Source: Polynucleobacter acidiphobus
GTDB taxonomy: Bacteria; Pseudomonadota; Gammaproteobacteria; Burkholderiales; Burkholderiaceae
Length of the DNA stretch: 64,000 nt
Reading direction: 5' to 3'
Assembly: GCF_003065385.1 (NCBI RefSeq)
Contig: NZ_CP023277.1
Span: forward strand, 1,390,829 to 1,454,828
Shown here: in pieces, positions 9,061 through 15,893 of the stretch
Numbering within the stretch: position 1 is the first letter of the stretch
Layout: every line of letters starts with the position of its first letter
Program-made: the position numbers and the translations under genes
The notes under the pieces: model-generated
What the model was told of the DNA's origin: nothing
Seen by the model: only the letters and a program-made list of their open reading frames with translations
The model's database searches: none

Positions 9061-9101
9061 TGTAAATATTTTTTTACACTTATTATGATGATGAATATAG
9101 T
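9061..9101 (+). promoter_or_regulatory. PpsR-type operator fused to the bchO promoter, shared with crtE
   Basis: TGTAAATATTTTTTTACA (9061-9078) is a perfect TGT-N12-ACA palindrome between divergent crtE and bchO. Its right half forms a -35 box TTTACA (9073-9078), followed by a 17-base spacer and a TATAGT -10 box (9096-9101) that would serve bchO. Bound PpsR would block this -35 directly. No equally good promoter for crtE could be read on the other strand. Confidence 0.75.
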
Positions 9102-9133
9102 CAGCTAATGCAACAGGGTCAATCAATCAAATC

Positions 9134-9147
9134 TAGGGAAAACCCTA
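9134..9147 (+). promoter_or_regulatory. Ribosome-site hairpin of bchO
   Basis: TAGGG-AAAA-CCCTA ends on the base before the bchO ATG. The 5' arm contains the only Shine-Dalgarno-like sequence (AGGG, nine bases from the ATG), so this 5-bp tetraloop hairpin would hide the ribosome site. Confidence 0.45.
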
Positions 9148-10020
9148 ATGAGTTCCATTAATCGCATTCCCTACAACTGGCCAAACCGCCAAATGAGTCG
9201 CTCGATTACCGTGGGCGATCTCACGTGGCATATCCAAATCTCGGGGAAGGGGCCGGTGATTTTGCTGCTGCATGGCACTGGTTCCTCGACGCACTCCTGG
9301 GGTGAGATCACGCCTTTACTCAATCCAGAGGCGCAGGTGCTGAGCGTCGATTTACCAGGGCACGCCTTCACAATGGGGGCTTCGGTCAATTCATTACGAC
9401 TTGAGCAGATCGCAAGTAATTTGATTGCTCTTATCAAGGAACTCAAAATGCCATGGCCATCCATCGTGGTTGGCCATTCCGCTGGCGCTCCCTTAGCGCT
9501 CGCCTTTGCTAATCTCGCACCCACCAAACCACAGGTGATTATTGGTCTGAATCCCTCACTGATTCCACCACCGCCCAGCTATACCCAATTTTTTGGACCG
9601 ATGTTAGGGCCAGTCACTAAATCGGCGACTCTGGCATCGATTCTGGCGAAGATTGCGCCACTCTCAGGAATGACCGATCGATTGTTAGATTCCACCAACA
9701 CCAATTTGCCAGAGACCAATCGCAACTACTATCGACGCTTGTTTCAATCGCCTGAGCATGTGCGCGGCGCGATGAACTTTATGGCCTCAGCCAATATCGA
9801 TCAAGTACTCAAAGCAGGTTCAAGCCTTCCGAGTAAGTTAATTTGGGTGATTGGTGAGAGCGATCAGTGGGTCCCAGAAATTGGTCTTCAAAAAATCATC
9901 AAGCAATACTTTCCAAAATCGACGGTGATCTACTGGCCTGGTGGTCACATCATGCACGAAGTGGAAACTCCCAAGACCGCTGATCTAATCTTGAGTGAGC
10001 TGCGCGCCCTGAAGAAGTAA
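9148..10020 (+). CDS. bchO: BchO, alpha/beta hydrolase linked to Mg chelatase
   Basis: 290 residues, alpha/beta hydrolase fold: oxyanion region LLLHGTGSSTHSW near 44-56, nucleophile elbow GHSAGAP near 108-114, and a late GGHIMHE that supplies the catalytic His. BchO is a conserved photosynthesis-cluster hydrolase usually found beside bchI and bchD and annotated as a putative Mg chelatase accessory protein; its reaction is not established. Here it is convergent with bchD, six bases separating the stops. It is probably under PpsR control through the operator at 9061-9078. Confidence 0.9.
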   Translation: MSSINRIPYNWPNRQMSRSITVGDLTWHIQISGKGPVILLLHGTGSSTHSWGEITPLLNPEAQVLSVDLPGHAFTMGASVNSLRLEQIASNLIALIKELKMPWPSIVVGHSAGAPLALAFANLAPTKPQVIIGLNPSLIPPPPSYTQFFGPMLGPVTKSATLASILAKIAPLSGMTDRLLDSTNTNLPETNRNYYRRLFQSPEHVRGAMNFMASANIDQVLKAGSSLPSKLIWVIGESDQWVPEIGLQKIIKQYFPKSTVIYWPGGHIMHEVETPKTADLILSELRALKK

Positions 10021-10026
10021 TTAGCT

Positions 10027-10049
10027 TTAGGTGTGCAAAACACCTAGTA
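10027..10049. terminator. Possible bidirectional terminator between bchO and bchD
   Basis: TAGGTGT (10028-10034) and ACACCTA (10040-10046) form a 7-bp stem with a 5-base loop between the convergent stops, overlapping the end of bchD. There is no strong T run on either side, so termination strength is uncertain. Confidence 0.45.
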
Positions 10050-11814
10050 CTGCTTGCGAGAGCTCCTGAGCGCGTGCATGCGGTAGAGGCAAATAGTACG
10101 AACCAATCAGTCGGGCAATGTGCTGTCCCTCTTCGCGCGCTTGCGGTGAGGTATCAATCCATAAACTGCGTACCTTGATCTGCGATGCTAGCTTTGCCGA
10201 TTGCTCCGCATCAATCTGTGCTTGAGCACGACCTGGCGTGCCATCGCGTGCAATATTGGCGCGGCCATCGGTTAAGAACACCAAGGTGGGGGTCATGCCT
10301 TTTTTAAGCGATCCCTTCGCCAGTGTAAAAGCCGTATCAATCGCAAGGGCTAGCGGTGTGCCGCCACCACCGGGTAGCGATGCTAAAGAGCGCTTTGCTC
10401 TAACCAGAGAACGGGTTGGGCTTAACAACAGTTCTGCTTCGCTTCCCCGAAAACTAATGAGTGCTACCTGATCGCGTCGTACATAGCACTCTGCTAGCAA
10501 CAACTCCACCGCACCTTTTGCCTCAGCTAAACGATGAATCGCCGCAGAGCCTGAGGCATCGACCACAAAGGTTGTGAGTGTCTGATTGCGTTGTCGATAG
10601 CGTTTGATGCGCAGATCATCCTTACGAATGAGGATTTTTGGCTGAGACGGATTCTGACTACTCTTAAGTTGGAGCTGGCGGATGCGTTGCCATGGCACGG
10701 CGGCGCGCAGGGTGTCCATCAAACTCAGTCGTTGATTGCCAGAGGGCATTCCAGGCTTTGAGCCCATTGGTCGACCGCGTTGACTGCTTAATTGGCTAGC
10801 ACCTGCCTTACCAGCAGAATGATTTTTTTGTCGTACTAACGCGAGTTGAGTGAGTCGATCGAGCAGTTCGCGAGGGATCGCTGCTTGCGCCGCTTCTAAT
10901 ACTTGATCTTCAAGAACTTCTGTTTCTTGATTATGCGATTGGGTTTCTTCGGGGTTGGCATCCTCGTTTTGCTCAGGAGAGGGTTCGTCCTCGGCTTGAG
11001 TCTCATCGGCCATATCAGGTATTTGTGTTGCTCTCGGTAGCAATACTAAGGTCACCGCCCGCTCAAGATGTTCTTGGCTGGGCTCGCTCTGATGCCATTC
11101 GAGATCCATGGCAGCCAAGTGCCGCGCAGTTCTTGCTGTAAATTGCACGGCTCGCAAAGAGGCAATGCCTAACTGCGCCGCAATTCCGACGAGCGCTGCG
11201 TATTGTTCATCACTGAGGGTGATTTGCTCTACCCGCTTTTGAATGCCCACTCTTTCCAGATCAATGAACTCTGTATCGAGTTTGGCATCTGGTAGGTCAT
11301 GCCATGCGATCGAATCTAAATCAATATAAAACGCGCAGCGCTCGATCAATTTTAGATTCACACTCTCGTCTTCTTCAATGCTTTCATCGAGAGCGATCAC
11401 TCCCATCGCGCAGGCAATGCGTTCTCCGTGACCATCACGCTCAACCTGAATGGCGCCATGATCGAGGGCGGCTGCAATACGGGCCACTGTGCCTGCTTCC
11501 ACTCGCTCAGCCATTGGCAGAATCACCAGACTTTGGTCACAATGACTTAAGACCCCCGGTCGAAAGATTGGCTTACCTGCAATGATGGTGGCCTCAATAT
11601 CCAAACCACCAAGTAAGTTCTCATCTGAGATACCGCTGGGGATCTTCCGTAATGGTGTTGTTAAACCGTGATGGCGTGCAAGCTGTTCAAGGGTTTGTAA
11701 CCAGCGCTCTCGAACAGGACCGGAGCGCGCATGCACAATCACCCCACCAAATTCATGGGGTGCGAGTGTGATCAACTGCGCAACCTGCAGGCAAGTTAAC
11801 CAGTAAGGGTTCAT
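10027..11814 (-). CDS. bchD: Magnesium chelatase D subunit
   Basis: 595 residues. An AAA+-like N-terminal half without an intact Walker A (1-260), an acidic/Glu-rich linker (about 271-315), then a basic segment and a C-terminal von Willebrand A domain whose MIDAS motif DASGS is at 419-423. With BchI it forms the hexameric motor that drives Mg2+ insertion into protoporphyrin IX on BchH. It starts three bases after the bchI stop, a clear bchI-bchD operon. The ATG at 11814 gives the usual length. Confidence 0.96.
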   Translation of the reverse strand: MNPYWLTCLQVAQLITLAPHEFGGVIVHARSGPVRERWLQTLEQLARHHGLTTPLRKIPSGISDENLLGGLDIEATIIAGKPIFRPGVLSHCDQSLVILPMAERVEAGTVARIAAALDHGAIQVERDGHGERIACAMGVIALDESIEEDESVNLKLIERCAFYIDLDSIAWHDLPDAKLDTEFIDLERVGIQKRVEQITLSDEQYAALVGIAAQLGIASLRAVQFTARTARHLAAMDLEWHQSEPSQEHLERAVTLVLLPRATQIPDMADETQAEDEPSPEQNEDANPEETQSHNQETEVLEDQVLEAAQAAIPRELLDRLTQLALVRQKNHSAGKAGASQLSSQRGRPMGSKPGMPSGNQRLSLMDTLRAAVPWQRIRQLQLKSSQNPSQPKILIRKDDLRIKRYRQRNQTLTTFVVDASGSAAIHRLAEAKGAVELLLAECYVRRDQVALISFRGSEAELLLSPTRSLVRAKRSLASLPGGGGTPLALAIDTAFTLAKGSLKKGMTPTLVFLTDGRANIARDGTPGRAQAQIDAEQSAKLASQIKVRSLWIDTSPQAREEGQHIARLIGSYYLPLPHARAQELSQAVLGVLHT

Positions 11815-11817
11815 GCC

Positions 11818-12837
11818 TTAAGCAAATAACTCATCGAGTGCCCGTTGCACACGCGTTGCTGAGCTGGATTCGTCGAGAGGGTTGCGACGCAAGCGATGCT
11901 GCAAAGCCGGTACTGCAATGCGCTTGAGATGATCGCGTGTTACTTTGTTTTTACCATCGAGGGCAGCGACTGCGCGTGAGGCACGCAAGAGTGTGAGCTC
12001 ACCGCGTAGGCCATCAGTACCCAGATGGGCGCAAAGCGTACTGGCATCGTGTAGTAATTTGTCATCAACCTTGACGCTGGCTAATTTCTTGCGTGCGCTT
12101 GCCATCATCTCCCGTATCCTCGCATCCTCTTGATCCCAAATCTTCATGAAGGCATCAGGATTGCGCTCAAAGGCATCACGTCGTTTAATGATCTCGACAC
12201 GGCTAGGCATATCGCTTGGGGTTTTCACCTCCACGGCTAGTCCAAAACGATCCAAGAGTTGGGGGCGCAACTCGCCCTCTTCAGGATTGCCACTACCTAC
12301 CAATACAAATCGGGCAGGATGGCGCACACTCAAACCCTCGCGCTCCACCACATTTTGTCCTGACGCAGCGACATCAATGAGTAGATCAACCAAGTGGTCG
12401 TCCAACAGATTAACCTCATCGATGTATAAAAATCCGCGATTGGCTTTCGCTAATAAGCCGGGTTCAAAGGCCTTCTCGCCAAGTGTTAAAGCTTTCTCGA
12501 TATCCAAGGCCCCAAGTACGCGATCTTCGGTTGCACCCAAGGGGAGATCAACCACTGGAACAGGGCGCAGCTCCGTTTTGGGTTTGGTTTTTGCTCCCGA
12601 ACTGCAAGTAGCACATAGGCCTGCCATCGCTTTGGGATCGCATCCATACGCGCAGTCTTTCACAACGGTCATGGTGGGTAAAAGTGCCGCGAGACCTCGA
12701 ACCGCAGTTGACTTCCCGGTGCCGCGATCTCCCATCACCAATACACCGCCAATACTAGGCTCCAATGCAGCTACCAAAATAGCAAGCTTCATATCCTCTT
12801 GGCCCACAATGGCTGAGAAGGGGTAATTACGGGTCAT
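11818..12837 (-). CDS. bchI: Magnesium chelatase ATPase subunit I
   Basis: 339 residues from the ATG at 12837 (MTRNYPFSAIVGQEDMK), chosen because an AGGAG site lies eight bases upstream and BchI proteins normally begin so; the frame stays open 32 codons further without support. Walker A GDRGTGKS at 36-43, Walker B in FLYIDEVNLLDD. The AAA+ motor of Mg chelatase, acting with BchD and BchH in the cytoplasm. The insert with cysteines (DCAYGCDP and LCATCSSG) after Walker A is normal for bacteriochlorophyll-type BchI. Confidence 0.97.
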   Translation of the reverse strand: MTRNYPFSAIVGQEDMKLAILVAALEPSIGGVLVMGDRGTGKSTAVRGLAALLPTMTVVKDCAYGCDPKAMAGLCATCSSGAKTKPKTELRPVPVVDLPLGATEDRVLGALDIEKALTLGEKAFEPGLLAKANRGFLYIDEVNLLDDHLVDLLIDVAASGQNVVEREGLSVRHPARFVLVGSGNPEEGELRPQLLDRFGLAVEVKTPSDMPSRVEIIKRRDAFERNPDAFMKIWDQEDARIREMMASARKKLASVKVDDKLLHDASTLCAHLGTDGLRGELTLLRASRAVAALDGKNKVTRDHLKRIAVPALQHRLRRNPLDESSSATRVQRALDELFA

Positions 12838-12867
12838 GCAAGCGCTCCTTGAATAAACTTTATTGGT

Positions 12868-12895
12868 TTGACGCCAAATTAAGGTTAAATATAAG
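12868..12895 (+). promoter_or_regulatory. Promoter of the psiE-like gene
   Basis: TTGACG (12868-12873), a 16-base spacer and TATAAG (12890-12895) lie about 40 bases before the psiE-like start, in the 95-base region divergent from bchI. No PpsR palindrome was found here. Confidence 0.5.
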
Positions 12896-12932
12896 GCATC
12901 TAACGGGCAATGAGCCCAATTAAGGAAAAACA

Positions 12933-13391
12933 ATGAGCGATAAGACCCCTAAGAGTATTAAAAGTATTGAAGAGCGCATCGAGTCTTGGTTTATTCCAAC
13001 GGGTAATCTTTTTGTTTCCTTATTTCATCGAATTGCCCTCTTTGCAATTGGCGCGGCCACCGTATGGGCCGCTGGGATGAGCTTCCTGGAAATGATGCAT
13101 AAGCCCTATGCCTCAGTTCAAGATTTACTCCTTCTATTTATTTATCTCGAAATTGGTGCAATGGTTGGGATTTACTTTAAGACCAATCACATGCCTGTGC
13201 GCTTCTTGATTTACATTGCCATTACTGCCGTCACACGCCTCATTATTGATTTGGTTGGCACCAAGCATGCGGCGGACATGGGTATCTTGCTGATGGGTGT
13301 CACCATTTTCGTCTTAGCGCTTGCCAATGCCCTCGTACGCTATGCCTCCAATAAATTTCCGAGTAAGACCGATCATCCGGGTGGTGATTAA
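12933..13391 (+). CDS. PsiE-family (phosphate-starvation-inducible) membrane protein
   Basis: 152 residues with four hydrophobic segments (about 25-50, 63-85, 91-110, 114-135) and a polar C terminus. The pattern of a short amphipathic N terminus followed by four helices, with MHKPYASVQDLLLLFIYLEIGAMVGIYF, matches the PsiE family, whose function is unknown apart from phosphate-starvation induction in E. coli. An AAGGAAAA site precedes the ATG. It is divergent from bchI and followed after two bases by an aldolase-like gene, so the two are probably co-transcribed. No photosynthesis role is evident. Confidence 0.85.
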   Translation: MSDKTPKSIKSIEERIESWFIPTGNLFVSLFHRIALFAIGAATVWAAGMSFLEMMHKPYASVQDLLLLFIYLEIGAMVGIYFKTNHMPVRFLIYIAITAVTRLIIDLVGTKHAADMGILLMGVTIFVLALANALVRYASNKFPSKTDHPGGD

Positions 13392-13393
13392 AC

Positions 13394-14122
13394 GTGAGTC
13401 CTGCTGAGCAACAAACCCGGATTGATTTAGCAGCCTGTTACCGCTTATGCGCCTTTGAGGGCTGGGATGATCTCATTTATACCCACATCTCAGCGACTGT
13501 TCCAGGCGAGCCTAATCATTACCTCATCAATCCGTTTGGCTATCAGTTTGATGAAATCACCGCATCTAACTTAGTGAAGGTCAATACCAAGGGTGAGATT
13601 GTGGATCCCAGCTCACCCTATCGCGTCAATCCCACTGGCTTTGCGATTCATGGGGCAGTACATCGCGCCCGCCCCGATGCGAACTGCGTCATGCATCTAC
13701 ATAACACTGCTGGGATTGCGGTATCAGCACAGGAGAACGGTTTATTACCACTCTCGCAGCATGCCATGCGCTTTATGGGTCATCTGGGATACCATGATTA
13801 CGAAGGTGTTGCCCTCACTGAATCCGAAGGCAAGCGCCTTACTGAATCCCTTGGTAAGCACCCTGCCATGCTATTGCGTAATCACGGCACACTCACCGTA
13901 GGTCGCACAATCGGTGAAGCTTATGTGGTCATGGCCACGCTGATTAAGGCTTGCGAGATCCAGATTGCAGCACTCTCAAGTCCACAACTGCATCTACCCA
14001 AGCAAAGTGTGATCCAAAAAGCTGCTGATGAGTTACATGATGGCGGCGCCGAAGAGGGAATGCTAGAGTGGCCCGCCCTACTACGAATGCTCGATCGCTT
14101 TGATGAGAGCTATAAAAATTAA
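13394..14122 (+). CDS. Class II aldolase/adducin family protein
   Basis: 242 residues, starting at GTG two bases after the psiE-like stop. Zinc-site signature: HLHN near residue 99 and the later NHG (LLRNHGTLTVG), as in fuculose-phosphate aldolase and its relatives; the early THISATVPG is also typical. Members cleave or epimerise sugar phosphates, but many, including this eukaryotic-adducin-like branch, have no known substrate, so I name only the family. Probably in one transcript with the psiE-like gene and the tautomerase downstream. Confidence 0.88.
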   Translation: MSPAEQQTRIDLAACYRLCAFEGWDDLIYTHISATVPGEPNHYLINPFGYQFDEITASNLVKVNTKGEIVDPSSPYRVNPTGFAIHGAVHRARPDANCVMHLHNTAGIAVSAQENGLLPLSQHAMRFMGHLGYHDYEGVALTESEGKRLTESLGKHPAMLLRNHGTLTVGRTIGEAYVVMATLIKACEIQIAALSSPQLHLPKQSVIQKAADELHDGGAEEGMLEWPALLRMLDRFDESYKN

Positions 14123-14150
14123 TTAACTAAATCACGAACAAGGAGTTGAT

Positions 14151-14339
14151 ATGCCCACATTCAATGTGCAAATGTTTGAAGGAAGAACGGTTGAACAGAA
14201 ACGAAAATTTGTTGCTGAGGTAACTCGTGTCACCTGTGAGACCTTGGGATGTAGCCCGGGATCGGTCGACATCATCATCACCGATGTGAAGAAAGAAGAC
14301 TGGGCTACCGGTGGGAAGCTGTGGTGTGATGCGGATTAG
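14151..14339 (+). CDS. 4-Oxalocrotonate tautomerase-family enzyme
   Basis: 62 residues with Pro as the residue after Met, the catalytic base of the tautomerase superfamily once Met is removed. Length and the pattern MPTFNVQMFEGRTVEQKRKF fit the short 4-OT type, which assembles as a hexamer or dimer trimer. The substrate is unknown; the C-terminal DWATGGKLWCD resembles YusQ/Tomm-like branches rather than the classical aromatic-degradation enzyme. An AAGGAG site precedes the ATG, 28 bases after the aldolase-like stop. Confidence 0.88.
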   Translation: MPTFNVQMFEGRTVEQKRKFVAEVTRVTCETLGCSPGSVDIIITDVKKEDWATGGKLWCDAD

Positions 14340-14400
14340 GCATGAACCACGATAGGTGAATAGTTATAAAAGGTTGGCAAGTGGGTCTGCCGTTTTACTG

Positions 14401-14601
14401 TTAAGCCTCTGAAATAACTCTTATTCCCTTTGCGCGAGCAATGTGACCTAGTGCAGCGGCCAACTCTGCATCATCACCCTCATTCATCACTTGATTTAAA
14501 TACTCTGTCATTGCCCGTTTACTTTTCAGTAATCGGGCAATGTCGAACTCACGAATCTCTTGATGTTTGTTCTTAGGATTTTTCTTCATCATATTTACCA
14601 T
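14401..14601 (-). pseudogene. Truncated addiction-module antitoxin (XRE/HigA-like remnant)
   Basis: 66 residues. The segment FDIARLLKSKRAMTEYLN followed by GDDAELAAALGHIARAKG matches the N-terminal half of the phage-type addiction-module antidote family, whose normal members are about 95-100 residues and continue into the recognition helix. Here a stop follows right after IARAKGIRVISEA, so the helix-turn-helix is incomplete, and no toxin gene is adjacent on either side. I read it as a decayed antitoxin inside the photosynthesis cluster; a short functional protein is possible but less likely. Confidence 0.6.
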
Positions 14602-14679
14602 CGCCCACTATGGTAATCAAGCAAATCTGAGGAAGCTACACCATATGATGCCTAGGGGATTACTTTTGTAACTTTTTAC

Positions 14680-15657
14680 CTAATGGTGTTGATTTTTTTC
14701 TAAGAAGAACTCCGCCTGCGCCAGGGCCTCCTCTGCGTCCAGACCAACGATATCAGCTGCGATACCTTGTCTTAATTCGGGACGGGCGATGAAAATTGGG
14801 CCGCCGACCATCACTCCAATCTTTGGATTTAGAGATTCTTCTTTTAGCAGTTGAATGAATCGTTTGAGGGCAGGTATTTGGTCTTCGGTACTTACTGATA
14901 AGCCGACCAAGTCAAAGAACTGGGTTTTGATCGCCACAATAATTTCACCTTCACTCGCGGCTAATTCGCCCCACACCTTCCAGCCGCCGCGTCTAAAGAA
15001 CTCTGACACCATGAATAAACCCAAGGTATGCTGCGATCCAGGTAAGGGTACTAGCATTGCATGCGGCGCTTTTTCATCCGTCCTGGCAAATTCCTGAAAC
15101 AGTGGGCTGAAGTCATAAATCAATTGCTTAATGCGCCACATCGCAGTAGTGACCTGTGTAAACGTGGCGCGATCCTCTTCCCACATCACACCCAATCGTC
15201 TTGCAACAGGTGCTAGTAAGCGAAGATAGATTTCATCGAGCGGTACACCCTGCTCATAGAGTTCTTGTACAAAATCTGCCGCTTTAGTTGCGTCATCTCG
15301 CAATACCAACTCCGTTAGCTCATGAACACGGCTCTCATCATTGAGCCGAATACTCATTACGGGAGAGCGATTAGCTTCTGGCGAGCTTGAGTGACTTACA
15401 AGTAATCGCGGGATGACATTGGTTTCAATGGTTTGCATGAGCCAATCCAGATGCTCATCGGGGCCCGCATTGATGCGCAGTGGTCGATTACCAATATCAC
15501 TTGCGATTTTAGAAATGCGGGAGGAGTTCTCATCATGAACCTCTTGAACACAGTTCTCCCACTCCGAACCCTTAGGTCTTTTTCTTTGGTTGTCCTCATC
15601 GCCGGAAAATAACTTTTCTTTGATGAGACTGGCATATCGCCATAAAGCCATGCACAC
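14680..15657 (-). CDS. Cobalamin-binding antirepressor, AerR/PpaA-like
   Basis: 325 residues. A poorly conserved N terminus (1-100), a helical cap (about 105-180) with RRLGVMWEEDRATF, then a B12-binding Rossmann-like domain: LVPLPGSQHTLG with His210 in the H-X-X-G position that binds cobalamin, and a later MVGGPIF glycine-rich loop. AerR/PpaA proteins carry this cap plus B12 domain and modulate PpsR/CrtJ repression of photosynthesis genes. Divergent from bchH, with a PpsR-type site between the two, which strongly supports that role. ppsR, often its neighbour, is absent here. Other B12 photoreceptor or methyltransferase corrinoid proteins are less likely. Confidence 0.75.
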   Translation of the reverse strand: MCMALWRYASLIKEKLFSGDEDNQRKRPKGSEWENCVQEVHDENSSRISKIASDIGNRPLRINAGPDEHLDWLMQTIETNVIPRLLVSHSSSPEANRSPVMSIRLNDESRVHELTELVLRDDATKAADFVQELYEQGVPLDEIYLRLLAPVARRLGVMWEEDRATFTQVTTAMWRIKQLIYDFSPLFQEFARTDEKAPHAMLVPLPGSQHTLGLFMVSEFFRRGGWKVWGELAASEGEIIVAIKTQFFDLVGLSVSTEDQIPALKRFIQLLKEESLNPKIGVMVGGPIFIARPELRQGIAADIVGLDAEEALAQAEFFLEKNQHH

Positions 15658-15784
15658 TCCGATTTTCTGCTGTGGCGCTTCAGGCTAGCCCTGGGGTAAA
15701 AAAATCAGGCCTATTTTTGCGTCGATTGGTTGTGTGTCATTTATAGATCTTTCGGCTATTTATCTCCATGAATGATTACTTTTA

Positions 15785-15796
15785 AGGGTTAACCCT
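15785..15796. repeat. Perfect 12-bp palindrome in the aerR-bchH intergenic region
   Basis: AGGGTTAACCCT is a perfect 12-base palindrome 28 bases left of the PpsR-type site. It could be a second regulator's operator; a chance palindrome of this length is not very rare in a sequence this size. Confidence 0.35.
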
Positions 15797-15823
15797 AGTT
15801 TTAGTGACTAATACAGGCATAAG

Positions 15824-15864
15824 TGTCAATAAAAGTTGACACATTTAGCACAATTCAATATAAA
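15824..15864 (+). promoter_or_regulatory. bchH promoter with overlapping PpsR-type operator
   Basis: TGTCAATAAAAGTTGACA (15824-15841) is a perfect TGT-N12-ACA palindrome. Its right half is a consensus -35 box TTGACA (15836-15841), followed by exactly 17 bases and TATAAA (15859-15864), 30 bases before the bchH ATG. This is the strongest promoter in the photosynthesis part and its repression by PpsR would be by direct occlusion. Confidence 0.85.
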
Positions 15865-15893
15865 AAGAGGAGTCCCACCCGAGTTAGGCAGCT

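Noticed and set aside
12838..12933. N-terminal extension of bchI to 12933
   Set aside because: BchI similarity starts at MTRNYPFSAIVGQ and an AGGAG site precedes that ATG; the extension covers the psiE-like promoter.
14340..14400. Possible terminator GGCA...TGCC with GTTTT after the tautomerase gene
   Set aside because: Only a 4-bp stem with an 8-base loop; too weak to report.
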